Origin: Cylindrospermopsis curvispora GIHE-G1
GTDB taxonomy: Bacteria; Cyanobacteriota; Cyanobacteriia; Cyanobacteriales; Nostocaceae
NCBI RefSeq assembly: GCF_014489415.1
Contig: NZ_CP060822.1
Location: forward strand, 1-64,000
Length of the DNA: 64,000 nucleotides
Direction: 5' to 3'
Below, one piece after another: positions 49,390 through 59,178 of the stretch (the stretch's first letter is position 1; each line of letters starts with the position of its first letter). The position numbers and the translations under genes are program-made. The notes beneath the pieces were generated by a model that had not been told where the DNA came from, ran no database searches, and saw only the letters and a list, made by a program, of their open reading frames with translations.

Positions 49390-50088
49390 TTGGACGACAT
49401 CACACAAGAAATTATGCTGAATACCTTTACCCTAGATGAAGTGGTTGAGTTTGCAGAAAATCCAGAACCTCGGTGTCCTTGTGTACTCCTGCTAGATACG
49501 TCCGGATCCATGCAGGGTGATAGAATTGAGGCACTAAATCAGGGTCTACTGAGTTTTAAGGATGAACTGGTTAAGAACACCCTAGCTGCTAGAAGAGTAG
49601 AAGTAGCAATTGTTACTTTTGATAGTCATGTAAACGTGGTACAAGATTTTGTGACCGTAGATCAATTTACCCCTCCTATTCTAACAGCTCAGGGATTAAC
49701 AACTATGGGAGCGGGAATTAATAAGGCCCTAGAAATAATTCAGGAGCGCAAATCCCAGTATCGTGCTAATGGTATTGCTTACTATCGCCCATGGATATTT
49801 ATGATTACAGATGGTGAACCCCAGGGTGAGATAGATGAGGTTATAGAACAAGCAACCCAGCGTCTGCGAGGAGACGAGTCCAATAAAAAAGTAGCTTTTT
49901 TCACTGTAGGAGTAGAAAATGCCAATATGGATCGTCTCCATCAAATAGCCGTGCGAACTCCTCTGAAACTCAAAGGTCTCAACTTTGTAGAAATGTTTGT
50001 GTGGCTTTCAGCCAGTATGTCCGCTGTATCCCATTCTCAGTTGGAAGAGCAAGTAGCACTACCACCCATCGGTTGGGGTTCTATTTAA
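49390..50088 (+). CDS. vWA-domain protein, TerY type
   Basis: 232 residues, nearly all one von Willebrand A domain. The metal-binding MIDAS motif is DTSGSM (about 36-41) with the later Thr in LTTMGAG and Asp in ITDGEP. The opening EFAENPEPRCPCVLLLD is typical of TerY-like proteins. The TTG start at 49390 is backed by AGGAA nine bases upstream; an ATG eight codons later is the alternative. It is the first of three consecutive genes (vWA, PP2C, kinase) that correspond to the described TerY-P signalling triad. Confidence 0.88.
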   Translation: MDDITQEIMLNTFTLDEVVEFAENPEPRCPCVLLLDTSGSMQGDRIEALNQGLLSFKDELVKNTLAARRVEVAIVTFDSHVNVVQDFVTVDQFTPPILTAQGLTTMGAGINKALEIIQERKSQYRANGIAYYRPWIFMITDGEPQGEIDEVIEQATQRLRGDESNKKVAFFTVGVENANMDRLHQIAVRTPLKLKGLNFVEMFVWLSASMSAVSHSQLEEQVALPPIGWGSI

Positions 50089-50133
50089 ATATATATTGAC
50101 AATAGCCAGCCATCAGCTGCCATTTATGCGATT

Positions 50134-50913
50134 ATGAACTCATCGAAACAGGTTGCCCAATGGCGAGTAGCAGCCGCATCCGTGTGTGGAACCAGCCATA
50201 TCAAAAATGACCAGTTGTGTCAAGATGCTCACCACTGGCATGTACTGCCCAACAATGTATTATTAATAGCAGTTGCAGATGGAGCAGGTTGTGCCAATCT
50301 AGGGAAAGTAGGAGCGGTGATAGCCACCCAAACAGCTATAGAGTATATATCCCAGCGGAAAGATATTGCCACCATCATCACTGATGATATCCTATTGAGA
50401 GAGTTGCTGCATGAGGCCATGATCAATGCCAAAACCGCTTTGGAAAAGGAAGCTCAGGCGGGCAAATATGAGCTATCTGACCTAGCAACTACCTTAATTA
50501 TTGTAGTAGCTACCCCAAAACTTGCAGCGGTAGCACAAATAGGTGATGGTTTAGCTGTGAGTAGGGATAGCACGGGTAAATTGCAAGCTCTGACCATTCC
50601 CCATAGGGGCGAATATGTCAACGAAACCATATTTTTGACTTCATGTGAAGCAGTGACTACAACTCAGCTACAAATCTTGCGTCATAACATAGTTAATATT
50701 GGAGTGCTCACCGATGGTCTACAAATGTTAGCTCTCAATATGCTAGTTCAGGAACCCCATCAACCCTTCTTTTTACCCTTATTTGATTTTGTTGCCAAGG
50801 TTAAAGACCATAGACTAGCAAAAGAACAGTTAACAAGTTTTTTATCTTCTAGAAAAATTATTGAACGTACGGATGATGATTTAACTTTGGTACTAGCAGC
50901 ATTTAGTAACTGA
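50134..50913 (+). CDS. PP2C-family protein phosphatase
   Basis: Metal-dependent serine/threonine phosphatase of 259 residues. PP2C motifs: SVCGTSHIKNDQLCQDA at the start, the metal-binding Asp in VADGAGCANLGKVGA, LATTLIIVVAT, QIGDGLAV and a C-terminal TDDDLTLVLA containing the last metal-binding Asp. It sits between the vWA and kinase genes (45 and 42 bases), so the three probably form one operon in which it opposes the kinase. Confidence 0.9.
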   Translation: MNSSKQVAQWRVAAASVCGTSHIKNDQLCQDAHHWHVLPNNVLLIAVADGAGCANLGKVGAVIATQTAIEYISQRKDIATIITDDILLRELLHEAMINAKTALEKEAQAGKYELSDLATTLIIVVATPKLAAVAQIGDGLAVSRDSTGKLQALTIPHRGEYVNETIFLTSCEAVTTTQLQILRHNIVNIGVLTDGLQMLALNMLVQEPHQPFFLPLFDFVAKVKDHRLAKEQLTSFLSSRKIIERTDDDLTLVLAAFSN

Positions 50914-50955
50914 TAAAAGGTTTGTTTTATAAAGTCCATTAATCACCATTGAATT

Positions 50956-53148
50956 ATGCAGGTACTACGTTCTTTTTCCAATCAAGAGGTTCTGGATTTA
51001 CAGGAAAATTTGGGACGCGGGGGTGAAGCTTGTGTCTATACGGTTCCAAGCGATGAAAATTTAGTCGCCAAAATTTATCATCACCCAACTTCTAGTCATA
51101 TTCAGAAACTGCGGGCCATGATCGCCAACCCCCCAGCAAATCCTGCGGCCAGTTTTGGTCATATTTCTATAGCATGGCCACAGGAGTTGTTAACTGCTGG
51201 GGAGGGTAGTGATAGTATTATTGGCTTTTTAATGCCACGGATTCGGAACATGAGTCCTATTATGGACTTTTATAATCCTGGTAATCGTCGTCAAAACTGT
51301 CCCCTATTTAATTATCAATATTTGCTGCGCACTGCTCGCAATTTGGCTGCAGCTTTTGCCGCGTTACATGCAAGTAATTACTGTATTGGCGATGTCAATG
51401 AATCAAATATTCTAGTCAGTAATACGGCTTTAGTTAGTTTAGTGGATACGGATTCCTTTCAAGTCCCAGATTTGTCTCAAAATACGGTTTATCGATGTTT
51501 GGTGGGTAAACCAGAATATACTCCCCCAGAACTTCAGAATAAAACCTTTGCCGATTATAATCGGGAAACTTATCATGATTTGTTCGGGTTAGGGGTGTTG
51601 ATATTTCAGCTTTTGATGGAGGGGACTCACCCTTTTTCCGGGGTTTTTCAAGGTTTAGGGGATCCCCCCACTTATGAGTCCCGCATTCTGGCTGGCCATT
51701 TTACCTATAGCCAAAAACAAAAAGTCCCCTATTTACCTACTCCCATTACTCCCAGTTGGCAAACTCTTCATCCTGCTTTACGAGATCTGTTTATCAGCTG
51801 TTTTGAAGATGGTCATGATTCCCCCTATTTGCGCCCCAGTGCCCAAACTTGGCTATCGGTTTTATCTAGTGCAGAAGCAAGTTTGGTTTCTTGTGCTGTT
51901 AACCCTCAGCATGTTTATCATTCTCATCTAGATAAATGTCCCTGGTGTGAACGCACTATGAAGTTGGGGGGAAGAGACCCTTTTCCATCTTTGCAGGCAA
52001 TCTCCGCTAGGGAACATCTCCAACCTCGACGCAAATCTCGTAAGCGCCCCAGATATCAGCCCCGTGTTCGTAAACCAGCTGTTCCTGTCTTAGCAACCTA
52101 TACTCAATTCTCTTTGAGATCAACTTCCCCTGGTTATCAACCTGTACAAACATCAAGCAGATCTAAGTTTTATACTCTTATGTTTGGACTTTTAGGTTTG
52201 GGTGTATTGGGCTATTTGGATATTATGGTTAAATTTACCCGTCCCTTTCTCTCTCCTAATCCTTACACTCAACAAAGTTTATTATCTAGTAGAAGCGAAA
52301 ATGTTCACTCCCCATTAAGTCTAAGTTTTAATGATTACTATCAACGTGGTAATCAGGCTTATCAACAACAGGACTATCAACAAGCAATTGAGGATTTTAG
52401 CCAAGGTATCAAACAAAATACTAATTTTTCTAAACTATACATGCATAGGGGCAATGCTCGTTATAATTTAAATGATTATGAAGGAGCGTTGGCAGATTAT
52501 AACCTGGCTTTGAAAATTAATCCCCAGGAAGTTAAAGCATTTATCAATCGTGGTAATGCTTATCTTAAGCTGGCTGACTATAGCAATGATCCGGATTATG
52601 AATACAAAAAAGCTATAGACAGTTTCAATAATGCTATCAACATTAACAAACAAGATGATGAAGCTTATGTTAGAAGAGGTATTGTTAGATCACAAATAGC
52701 CAGATATAGTAATAACTCACAACAGGAATACGAAAGATCTATTGGGGACTTTACACAGGCAATTAAACTCAATCGTTTTAAAGCAGAAGCCTACTTTCAG
52801 CGCGGTCTAGCTCGTTACCAATTTGCCCAATATAGCAGTAATTATGCTCAAATATATAAGCAGGCGATCGCAGATTTTGACCAAGCATTAAATATTAATC
52901 CGGAAATGGCAGAGGTGTTCCTCAAACGAGGAATGATTTACTATGAATTAGCCCAATATGGAGAAAGTACAGCCAGGAATAATCAGCAACAAGCTCTGGA
53001 AGATTTAGAAAAATCTGCCCAGTTATATCTGAATAAGAAGGATGTGAACAACTACCAGCAAGCTATCAGTAATATTTGTGTTATTGCTGAAGAAAAGTGC
53101 GACTATTTTTTACAGAACTCATCAATTATTTATAATGTAAATCCCTGA
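50956..53148 (+). CDS. Membrane-anchored protein kinase with C-terminal TPR
   Basis: 730 residues. About 12-310 is an atypical protein kinase domain: Gly-rich LGRGGEACVY, Lys39 in VAKIY, a catalytic loop IGDVNESN (Asp146, Asn151) in place of HRD, Asp164 in VDTDSF in place of DFG, and PEYTPPEL as the activation-segment end. A CPWC pair (about 335) and an Arg/Lys-rich stretch follow, then a membrane helix near 415-432. The TPR region of about 460-715 has unusually long inserts between repeats. The kinase faces the cytosol; the TPR part should lie outside. It is the third member of the vWA-PP2C-kinase triad. Confidence 0.86.
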   Translation: MQVLRSFSNQEVLDLQENLGRGGEACVYTVPSDENLVAKIYHHPTSSHIQKLRAMIANPPANPAASFGHISIAWPQELLTAGEGSDSIIGFLMPRIRNMSPIMDFYNPGNRRQNCPLFNYQYLLRTARNLAAAFAALHASNYCIGDVNESNILVSNTALVSLVDTDSFQVPDLSQNTVYRCLVGKPEYTPPELQNKTFADYNRETYHDLFGLGVLIFQLLMEGTHPFSGVFQGLGDPPTYESRILAGHFTYSQKQKVPYLPTPITPSWQTLHPALRDLFISCFEDGHDSPYLRPSAQTWLSVLSSAEASLVSCAVNPQHVYHSHLDKCPWCERTMKLGGRDPFPSLQAISAREHLQPRRKSRKRPRYQPRVRKPAVPVLATYTQFSLRSTSPGYQPVQTSSRSKFYTLMFGLLGLGVLGYLDIMVKFTRPFLSPNPYTQQSLLSSRSENVHSPLSLSFNDYYQRGNQAYQQQDYQQAIEDFSQGIKQNTNFSKLYMHRGNARYNLNDYEGALADYNLALKINPQEVKAFINRGNAYLKLADYSNDPDYEYKKAIDSFNNAININKQDDEAYVRRGIVRSQIARYSNNSQQEYERSIGDFTQAIKLNRFKAEAYFQRGLARYQFAQYSSNYAQIYKQAIADFDQALNINPEMAEVFLKRGMIYYELAQYGESTARNNQQQALEDLEKSAQLYLNKKDVNNYQQAISNICVIAEEKCDYFLQNSSIIYNVNP

Positions 53149-53179
53149 AATGTAGTAAGAAAAATAATATTTTCCTCAC

Positions 53180-53220
53180 CAAGGAGATAGATATCTAGTA
53201 GTTATCTCCTTGTTTTTTTT
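53180..53220 (+). terminator. Rho-independent terminator after the kinase gene
   Basis: A 10-bp stem CAAGGAGATA / TATCTCCTTG with a 13-base loop is followed by eight T residues. It closes the triad operon, 32 bases after the stop. Confidence 0.85.
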
Positions 53221-53383
53221 GTTGACAATTATCTTATTTCAAGGCTTACCCTAAATTTACTGACTCTTTATAAACGGTTCCAATTTTTTTCGCTAGATTA
53301 CTATTATGTTCCAGCAAAAAGGGAAACCAAGCAAAATAACTTGCCGTGCTGGCAAATAGTTAAATCAAAAAAGAGGTATTTGC

Positions 53384-54160
53384 ATGAAAGCAGTAATTCT
53401 AGCTGGTGGTTTAGGAACGCGTCTGAGTGAAGAAACTAGTATTAGACCTAAGCCAATGGTAGAAGTGGGTGGCAAGCCAATTCTTTGGCATATTATGAAA
53501 ATATATTCAGCTCATGGTATTAATGATTTTATCATTTGTTGTGGATACAAGGGTTACATTATTAAGGAGTATTTTGCCAACTACTTCCTCCACATGTCAG
53601 ACGTAACTTTTGATATGAGATTTAATCAAATGAGTATCCATTCCGGATATGCAGAACCATGGCGGGTTACTTTGGTAAATACGGGCGATAATACCATGAC
53701 AGGTGGTAGACTAAAGAAAGTGAGAGAACATATTGGTAACGAAACTTTCTGTTTTACCTATGGAGATGGTGTCAGCAATATTAATATTAGCGAACTAATT
53801 AATTTTCACCAAAGCCAAAAAACCTTAGCCACCCTGAGTGCTGTCCAACCAGCAGGAAGATTTGGGGCAATTTCCCTGGGACAAGAACAAACTAAAATTA
53901 CCAGTTTTAAAGAAAAGCCAGAGGGTGATGGTGCTTGGATTAATGGTGGTTATTTTGTCCTAGAACCAGAAGTAATTAATTTTATTGCTGATGAAAGTAC
54001 GATTTGGGAGAAGGAACCATTAGAAAAATTGGCTGACATGGATCAATTATCAGCTTTTAAACATCAGGGATTTTGGCAACCAATGGATACTTTAAGAGAT
54101 AAAAACTACCTGGAAGATTTATGGAAAAATAATCAAGCTCCTTGGAAAGTGTGGGAATAA
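53384..54160 (+). CDS. rfbF: Glucose-1-phosphate cytidylyltransferase
   Basis: Makes CDP-glucose from CTP and glucose 1-phosphate, the first step towards CDP-linked deoxy or branched sugars. 258 residues, normal for RfbF. Nucleotide-binding signature AVILAGGLGTRLSEET at the start, then RPKPMVEVGGKPILWHIM, TYGDGVSNINI with the metal-binding Asp, and GAWINGGYFVLEP. AGAGGTATTTGC precedes the ATG. It is the first gene of a rightward polysaccharide locus that continues to the end of the window. The usual next enzyme, CDP-glucose 4,6-dehydratase (RfbG), is not recognised here. Confidence 0.95.
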   Translation: MKAVILAGGLGTRLSEETSIRPKPMVEVGGKPILWHIMKIYSAHGINDFIICCGYKGYIIKEYFANYFLHMSDVTFDMRFNQMSIHSGYAEPWRVTLVNTGDNTMTGGRLKKVREHIGNETFCFTYGDGVSNINISELINFHQSQKTLATLSAVQPAGRFGAISLGQEQTKITSFKEKPEGDGAWINGGYFVLEPEVINFIADESTIWEKEPLEKLADMDQLSAFKHQGFWQPMDTLRDKNYLEDLWKNNQAPWKVWE

Positions 54161-54188
54161 TTGATGGTGATTTTAGGGAAAAATAATC

Positions 54189-55397
54189 ATGTATGACTTT
54201 GCCATTATTGGTGGTGGAATAGTAGGACTAGCTACGGCTATGGCTTTAGGTAAACGCCATGGTCAAACCAAGATTTTAGTCCTAGAAAAAGAAGCGGAAT
54301 GGGCATTTCATCAAACTGGCAACAATAGTGGTGTCATTCATTCTGGTATTTACTACAAGCCCGGTAGTTTCAAAGCGAAATTTTGCCGTGATGGTAGTCA
54401 ATCAATGGTAGAATTTTGTCGAGAACATAATATAGATCATGATATTTGTGGTAAGGTTATTGTAGCCACAGAACCCGAGGAAATACCAAGATTAGAAAAT
54501 CTCTACCAGCGAGGTTTAGATAATGGTATTCCAGTTAAAAGAATTAGTCCTCAAGAAGCGAGAGAAATTGAACCCCATCTTAGTTGTTTGGCAGCAATTC
54601 GAGTCTCTTCCACCGGGATTGTTAACTACAAACAAGTTTGCCTCAAGTACGCGGAGATTATTCAAAATCAGGGAGGCGATTTACGGCTGAACACCCAGGT
54701 TTTAAAACTACACCCAAGCGGTGAAAATCAGGTCATAGAAACTACTAAGGGTAGTTTTGAAACTAGATTTGTGATCAACTGTGGTGGACTACATAGCGAT
54801 CGCCTGGCGAAATTGGGTCAGGTAAATCCCCAGGCTAAAATCGTTCCCTTTCGGGGAGAATACTATGAACTAACACCTGAAAAACGTTCTTTAGTCAAAA
54901 CGCTGATTTATCCAGTTCCTAACCCAGATTTCCCATTTTTGGGTGTACATTTTACCAGGATGATTGATGGCACAGTTCACGCTGGTCCAAATGCGGTTTT
55001 GAGTTTTAAAAGAGAGGGTTATAAAAAAACCGATTTTGATTTAAGAGATCTAACTGAAGTCATTACCTATCCTGGTTTTTGGAAACTAGCAGCTAAACAT
55101 GCTGATGAAGGAATCAAAGAAATGATTCGTTCTTGGAGTAAGGCGGCTTTTGTAAGAAGTTTGCAAAAACTGATTCCAGAAGTGGAGGCGAAAGATTTAG
55201 TACCCACCCATGCGGGGGTTAGAGCTCAAGCATTAATGAATAATGGTTCTCTGGTAGAGGACTTTTTAATCGTTCCTGGTAAAAACTCTATTCATGTTTG
55301 CAATGCACCATCACCTGCAGCTACATCTTCTTTAGAGATTGGTAAGGCCATTGTGAATCAATTACCAGAACCAGCAAATTTAATCAGGTGTTTTTAA
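54189..55397 (+). CDS. LhgO-like FAD-dependent oxidoreductase
   Basis: 402 residues of the DAO / L-2-hydroxyglutarate oxidase family. FAD-binding Rossmann motif FAIIGGGIVGLATAMALG at the N-terminus, followed by NNSGVIHSGIYYKPGS, which is characteristic of LhgO, and FRGEYYELTP and HAGPNAVLSF further on. LhgO oxidises L-2-hydroxyglutarate to 2-oxoglutarate. Its position between a cytidylyltransferase and an SDR gene suggests either oxidation of a 2-hydroxy-acid sugar intermediate or regeneration of 2-oxoglutarate for the PhyH-like oxygenase downstream; both are inference. Confidence 0.88.
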   Translation: MYDFAIIGGGIVGLATAMALGKRHGQTKILVLEKEAEWAFHQTGNNSGVIHSGIYYKPGSFKAKFCRDGSQSMVEFCREHNIDHDICGKVIVATEPEEIPRLENLYQRGLDNGIPVKRISPQEAREIEPHLSCLAAIRVSSTGIVNYKQVCLKYAEIIQNQGGDLRLNTQVLKLHPSGENQVIETTKGSFETRFVINCGGLHSDRLAKLGQVNPQAKIVPFRGEYYELTPEKRSLVKTLIYPVPNPDFPFLGVHFTRMIDGTVHAGPNAVLSFKREGYKKTDFDLRDLTEVITYPGFWKLAAKHADEGIKEMIRSWSKAAFVRSLQKLIPEVEAKDLVPTHAGVRAQALMNNGSLVEDFLIVPGKNSIHVCNAPSPAATSSLEIGKAIVNQLPEPANLIRCF

Positions 55398-55443
55398 AAA
55401 CAAGCCTGGAGTAAAGTCCCAAATCAAAATCAAGAGGAAAACT

Positions 55444-56469
55444 ATGAAAATATTAGTCACTGGTACAGAAGGATATTTAGGTTCATTGCTCCCTCCCTTA
55501 TTAATTGCTAAAGGTCATAAAGTCATTGGAGTAGACACGGGTTTCTATAAAGTTGGCTGGTTATATAACGGTACAGAAATAACAATCAAAACCCTGAACA
55601 AAGACATTCGTAATATTAATCCAGAAGACCTAGAGGGAGTAGATGCCATAGTTCATAAAGCGGAACTTTCTAATGATCCTACAGGACAATTAGCACCCCA
55701 TATTACCTATGATATCAATCATTTAGGTTCGGTGCGGTTGGCCAATTTGGCTAAAACTATGGGAGTGCGTCGGTTTGTTTACATGTCTTCTTGTAGTGTT
55801 TATGGAATTGCCACTGATGGGGATGTAACAGAAGAATCACCAGTGAATCCTCAAACAGCTTATGCTGAGTGCAAAACCTTGGTGGAAAGGGATATTAAGT
55901 TATTAGCTGACGATGACTTTTCTCCTACCTTCATGCGCAATGCAACAGCATTTGGAGCTTCCCCCCGCATGAGATTCGATATTGTTTTAAACAATTTAGC
56001 AGGTTTAGCTTGGACCACCAAGGAAATTAAAATGACTAGTGATGGTACTCCTTGGCGACCTTTAGTTCATGCTTTGGACATTTGTAAAGCCATTGTGTGT
56101 GTGTTGGAAGCACCCAGAGATATTATTCACAATCAGATTTTTAATGTAGGGGATACACAAAATAATTATCGTGTGCGAGAAATTGCCCAAATTATTGCAG
56201 AAACTTTCCCAGATTGTAAATTAACCTTTGGTAATAATGGTGCAGATAATCGTAGTTATCGAGTATGCTTCGAGAAAATAAACACAATATTACCGGGATT
56301 CAAATGTGACTGGAATGCGGAGCGTGGTGCCCAACAGTTATTGAATTTATTTCGGCAAATCGACATGACTGAAGATACATTCCTTTTTAGAGGATTTACC
56401 AGATTAAAGCAGCTGGAGTATTTGATCCGTACTCAACAACTCGATCAGAATTTTTTTTGGAATAGCTAG
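55444..56469 (+). CDS. NAD-dependent epimerase/dehydratase (extended SDR)
   Basis: 341 residues. Rossmann motif GTEGYLGS, SSCSVYG strand and the catalytic YAECK (Tyr-x3-Lys) of sugar-nucleotide SDR enzymes; the C-terminal part includes WRPLVHALDICKAIV, typical of sugar-nucleotide epimerases and dehydratases. The substrate could be the CDP-sugar made by RfbF, but the sequence does not prove this. AGAGGAAAACT precedes the start. Confidence 0.9.
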   Translation: MKILVTGTEGYLGSLLPPLLIAKGHKVIGVDTGFYKVGWLYNGTEITIKTLNKDIRNINPEDLEGVDAIVHKAELSNDPTGQLAPHITYDINHLGSVRLANLAKTMGVRRFVYMSSCSVYGIATDGDVTEESPVNPQTAYAECKTLVERDIKLLADDDFSPTFMRNATAFGASPRMRFDIVLNNLAGLAWTTKEIKMTSDGTPWRPLVHALDICKAIVCVLEAPRDIIHNQIFNVGDTQNNYRVREIAQIIAETFPDCKLTFGNNGADNRSYRVCFEKINTILPGFKCDWNAERGAQQLLNLFRQIDMTEDTFLFRGFTRLKQLEYLIRTQQLDQNFFWNS

Positions 56470-56602
56470 GAATTAGTTTTTTGAATTAATTTTTTAATAT
56501 TCCAAAAAGTCCCAAGCAGTAATCTTATGGAAATCTTCATCAAAATCACTGCTGGGATCTAATAATTCTGGTTTAATTAAGATACTTGGGAAATTATTTT
56601 AC

Positions 56603-57616
56603 ATGAGTAAATTACTGACTATTGCCATTCCCACCTATAATCGAGCAGATTTGCTGGATCAACAATTGGAGTGGTTATCTCATGCTATTAAAGGTTATGA
56701 ACAAGATTGTGAAATCTTAGTATCTGACAATTGTTCCAGTGATTATACACCACAAGTTATCAAAAAATGGCAGAATATTCTCAGTTCTGTAACTTTCAAA
56801 TCCCACAGAAACAGTAGCAATTTGGGCGTGATGAGGAATATAATTTACTGTCTAAATTCCGCCACTACTAAATATGTATGGACAATTGGTGATGATGATC
56901 CCATTCAAGATAGAACTGTTGGTTACGTGATAGATAAATTCCACAAACACCAGGACTTATCTTTAATGTTTCTGAATTTTTCAGGAAGAAATAAAATTAC
57001 TGGGGAAGCAGTTCATCCACCCACTATTGCTGGCAATCGTTGGTTTGATATTGATATGGAAGATGGTGCAGGCAATGGTAAGGCAATCTTTGAACATTGT
57101 CTTGCTAAAAGTGTGGGGGCAGTAATATTTCTGACAGCTTCAATTTATAGAGCTGATCTGGTTAAACAGGCTCTACAAATTTGGCCGGATGCCATTAATA
57201 ACTGGATTTCTTTAGCCTATTTTGCGGGTTATTGTGCAGCTCATGGAAAGGTAATTGTCACCAAAGAGAATTTTTTAGAATGCATTGTAGGTGTCAGTTA
57301 TTGGCAAAAAGAACCTAAATCTGCACTATTAATGCAATATAAACACATACCAGAGGTAATTTCTAAGCTCCATGAAAATGGATACTCTAAACAGTTTTAT
57401 GCCAGAATGATGATTCAGAACTGGCGAGGAGTTAATTTAAAAGTTTTCCTAGGTGCTTTAAGAAGATGGCCAATTTCTGCTATTCAAACCATACTTCCTT
57501 TCTTTGCTGTAGTCACTGTTTCTGCAGTGGAAGTTATGGCTGCTCCTGAACTGAAAATTGCTGATTGTAATCAGCAAATATCTAATTCTTCTCTTCGTCG
57601 CAATAAAGATTCGTGA
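56603..57616 (+). CDS. Glycosyltransferase family 2
   Basis: 337 residues with a GT-A fold: LTIAIPTYNRADLLDQQL opening, SDNCSSDYTP as the first nucleotide-contacting segment and TIGDDDP carrying the metal-binding DxD-like motif. A hydrophobic stretch near the C-terminus (IQTILPFFAVVTVSAVEVMA) may attach it to the membrane. It presumably adds one residue to the repeat unit of the polysaccharide made by this locus. Confidence 0.88.
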   Translation: MSKLLTIAIPTYNRADLLDQQLEWLSHAIKGYEQDCEILVSDNCSSDYTPQVIKKWQNILSSVTFKSHRNSSNLGVMRNIIYCLNSATTKYVWTIGDDDPIQDRTVGYVIDKFHKHQDLSLMFLNFSGRNKITGEAVHPPTIAGNRWFDIDMEDGAGNGKAIFEHCLAKSVGAVIFLTASIYRADLVKQALQIWPDAINNWISLAYFAGYCAAHGKVIVTKENFLECIVGVSYWQKEPKSALLMQYKHIPEVISKLHENGYSKQFYARMMIQNWRGVNLKVFLGALRRWPISAIQTILPFFAVVTVSAVEVMAAPELKIADCNQQISNSSLRRNKDS

Positions 57617-57646
57617 GTTAATTACTGGGTTAAATTATTAGTTTAA

Positions 57647-58504
57647 ATGATGATGATTAATACTTGGCAAGATCAACTCAACGCCTTTACTGAGGATATT
57701 AATTATCGGGTATCTGTGGCTAAATATAAAAAGCATTTACCTGTATTATCCTCAAAAGATAAATTAATTGCTGAATCCCTAAAGCAGCAAGGTGTTTATA
57801 TTACTTCTCTCACAGATTTAGGACTGCCATCAACCACACAAATGTGGGTAAGTGCTACGGGTTATGCAGGGATGATATCAGCTCCCAGAAATGTGGAGTC
57901 GGGATATAGCTTACCGCAAATTTACACAGTTACAGATCTACCAGAATTTTTTGCCTGGGGAATTGAATCTAGGTTAAGGAATATCATTGAAAGTTATATA
58001 GAGTTACCTATAGCTTTTCATGGTGTTCACGTGCGGAAGGATTTTCCCAATGAGCAGCAACTACAAACTCTGTTGTGGCACAAGGATTCGGAAGACCGAC
58101 GGATGATTAAAATCATCGTCTATTTACACGATGTGGGGGAAGAACATGGACCTTTTGAATATATACCTTTACCAGGTAATATTGGAGAATGGTGCAATTA
58201 TTATCGGGTCGATTATAGATTGTGGAAGTCAGGTTTTTTGGGAATTGATGACCGAGCAATGATGAATGTTATTCCTAAAAAATTCTGGAAATCTTGTCCA
58301 GGAAAAGCAGGAACGGTAATTTTTGTTGATCCTAGAAATGTTTTACATCACGGAACAGTCAGAACTAAAGAGCGTTCTACAGCATTTTTTGTTTACACTT
58401 CTGATGCTCCTAAACGCCCGGAACTTTGCACTCAATACCATGATCATACCTTCACCAAACCCCATGGGCAATTTAAGACTGAAATTGCAAATAAAGCCCA
58501 GTAA
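57647..58504 (+). CDS. Phytanoyl-CoA dioxygenase (PhyH)-like oxygenase
   Basis: 285 residues of a cupin-fold Fe(II)/2-oxoglutarate oxygenase. The facial triad is visible as His-x-Asp in LLWHKDSEDRR (about 142-152) and the distal His in PRNVLHHGTVRTKERSTAFF, where the Arg would hold 2-oxoglutarate. It could hydroxylate a sugar or lipid carrier in the polysaccharide pathway; the substrate is unknown. Confidence 0.8.
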   Translation: MMMINTWQDQLNAFTEDINYRVSVAKYKKHLPVLSSKDKLIAESLKQQGVYITSLTDLGLPSTTQMWVSATGYAGMISAPRNVESGYSLPQIYTVTDLPEFFAWGIESRLRNIIESYIELPIAFHGVHVRKDFPNEQQLQTLLWHKDSEDRRMIKIIVYLHDVGEEHGPFEYIPLPGNIGEWCNYYRVDYRLWKSGFLGIDDRAMMNVIPKKFWKSCPGKAGTVIFVDPRNVLHHGTVRTKERSTAFFVYTSDAPKRPELCTQYHDHTFTKPHGQFKTEIANKAQ

Positions 58505-58586
58505 ATTTTTCTAGGGTCTGTTGTTAGAGCATCCCGATCAAGTTTTCATTTTCGCTTATCCAAATTCACCGAGAGTTTTCAAAAAT

Positions 58587-59132
58587 ATGATTTTTACCCA
58601 AACAAGTCTAGCTGGCGCTTTCATTATCGAATTAGAAGAAAAACCAGATCATCGCGGTTTTTTTGCCAGAACTTTCTGCGCCCAGGAATTTGCTGAACAT
58701 GGTTTAAAGCCAACAGTTGCTCAATGTAATTTATCTTTTAATCATCAAAAAGGCACTCTGCGAGGAATGCACTACCAAATTACACCAGCAACAGAAACCA
58801 AATTAATTCGCTGTACTCAAGGTGCAATTTATGATGTAATTGTGGATATGCGTCCGGAATCTCCTACCTACTTATCATATATTGGCGTCGAACTAACAGC
58901 AACAAATCGTCGCGCTTTATATGTACCGGAAATGTTTGCCCATGGGTATCAAGCTCTAACTGATGGCGCGGAAGTTGTTTACCAAGTTGGTGAATTTTAC
59001 ACCCCTGGTTATGAACGAGGACTGCGTTATGATGATCCCATTTTAGACATTGTTTGGCCTTTGAACGTGACTGAAATTTCTCAGAAAGATCGTAGTTGGC
59101 CCCTATTGGAATCTGTGTTAATAGGTGTCTAG
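58587..59132 (+). CDS. rfbC: RfbC-like sugar-nucleotide 3,5-epimerase
   Basis: From the ATG at 58587 the product has 181 residues, the usual RfbC length; the frame is open 22 codons further upstream from a TTG, but those residues are not family-like. Cupin fold with the catalytic His in GTLRGMHYQ and Asp in IVDMRPESPTY, and EMFAHGYQAL near the substrate. RfbC epimerises dTDP-4-keto-6-deoxyglucose on the rhamnose pathway; because no rfbA, rfbB or rfbD is here and RfbF makes CDP-glucose, this member may act on a CDP-sugar. Confidence 0.9.
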   Translation: MIFTQTSLAGAFIIELEEKPDHRGFFARTFCAQEFAEHGLKPTVAQCNLSFNHQKGTLRGMHYQITPATETKLIRCTQGAIYDVIVDMRPESPTYLSYIGVELTATNRRALYVPEMFAHGYQALTDGAEVVYQVGEFYTPGYERGLRYDDPILDIVWPLNVTEISQKDRSWPLLESVLIGV

Positions 59133-59178
59133 TAACCGTTTTTATAAAGAATTATTGGGAGTTTCCCTGGAGTTGAAA

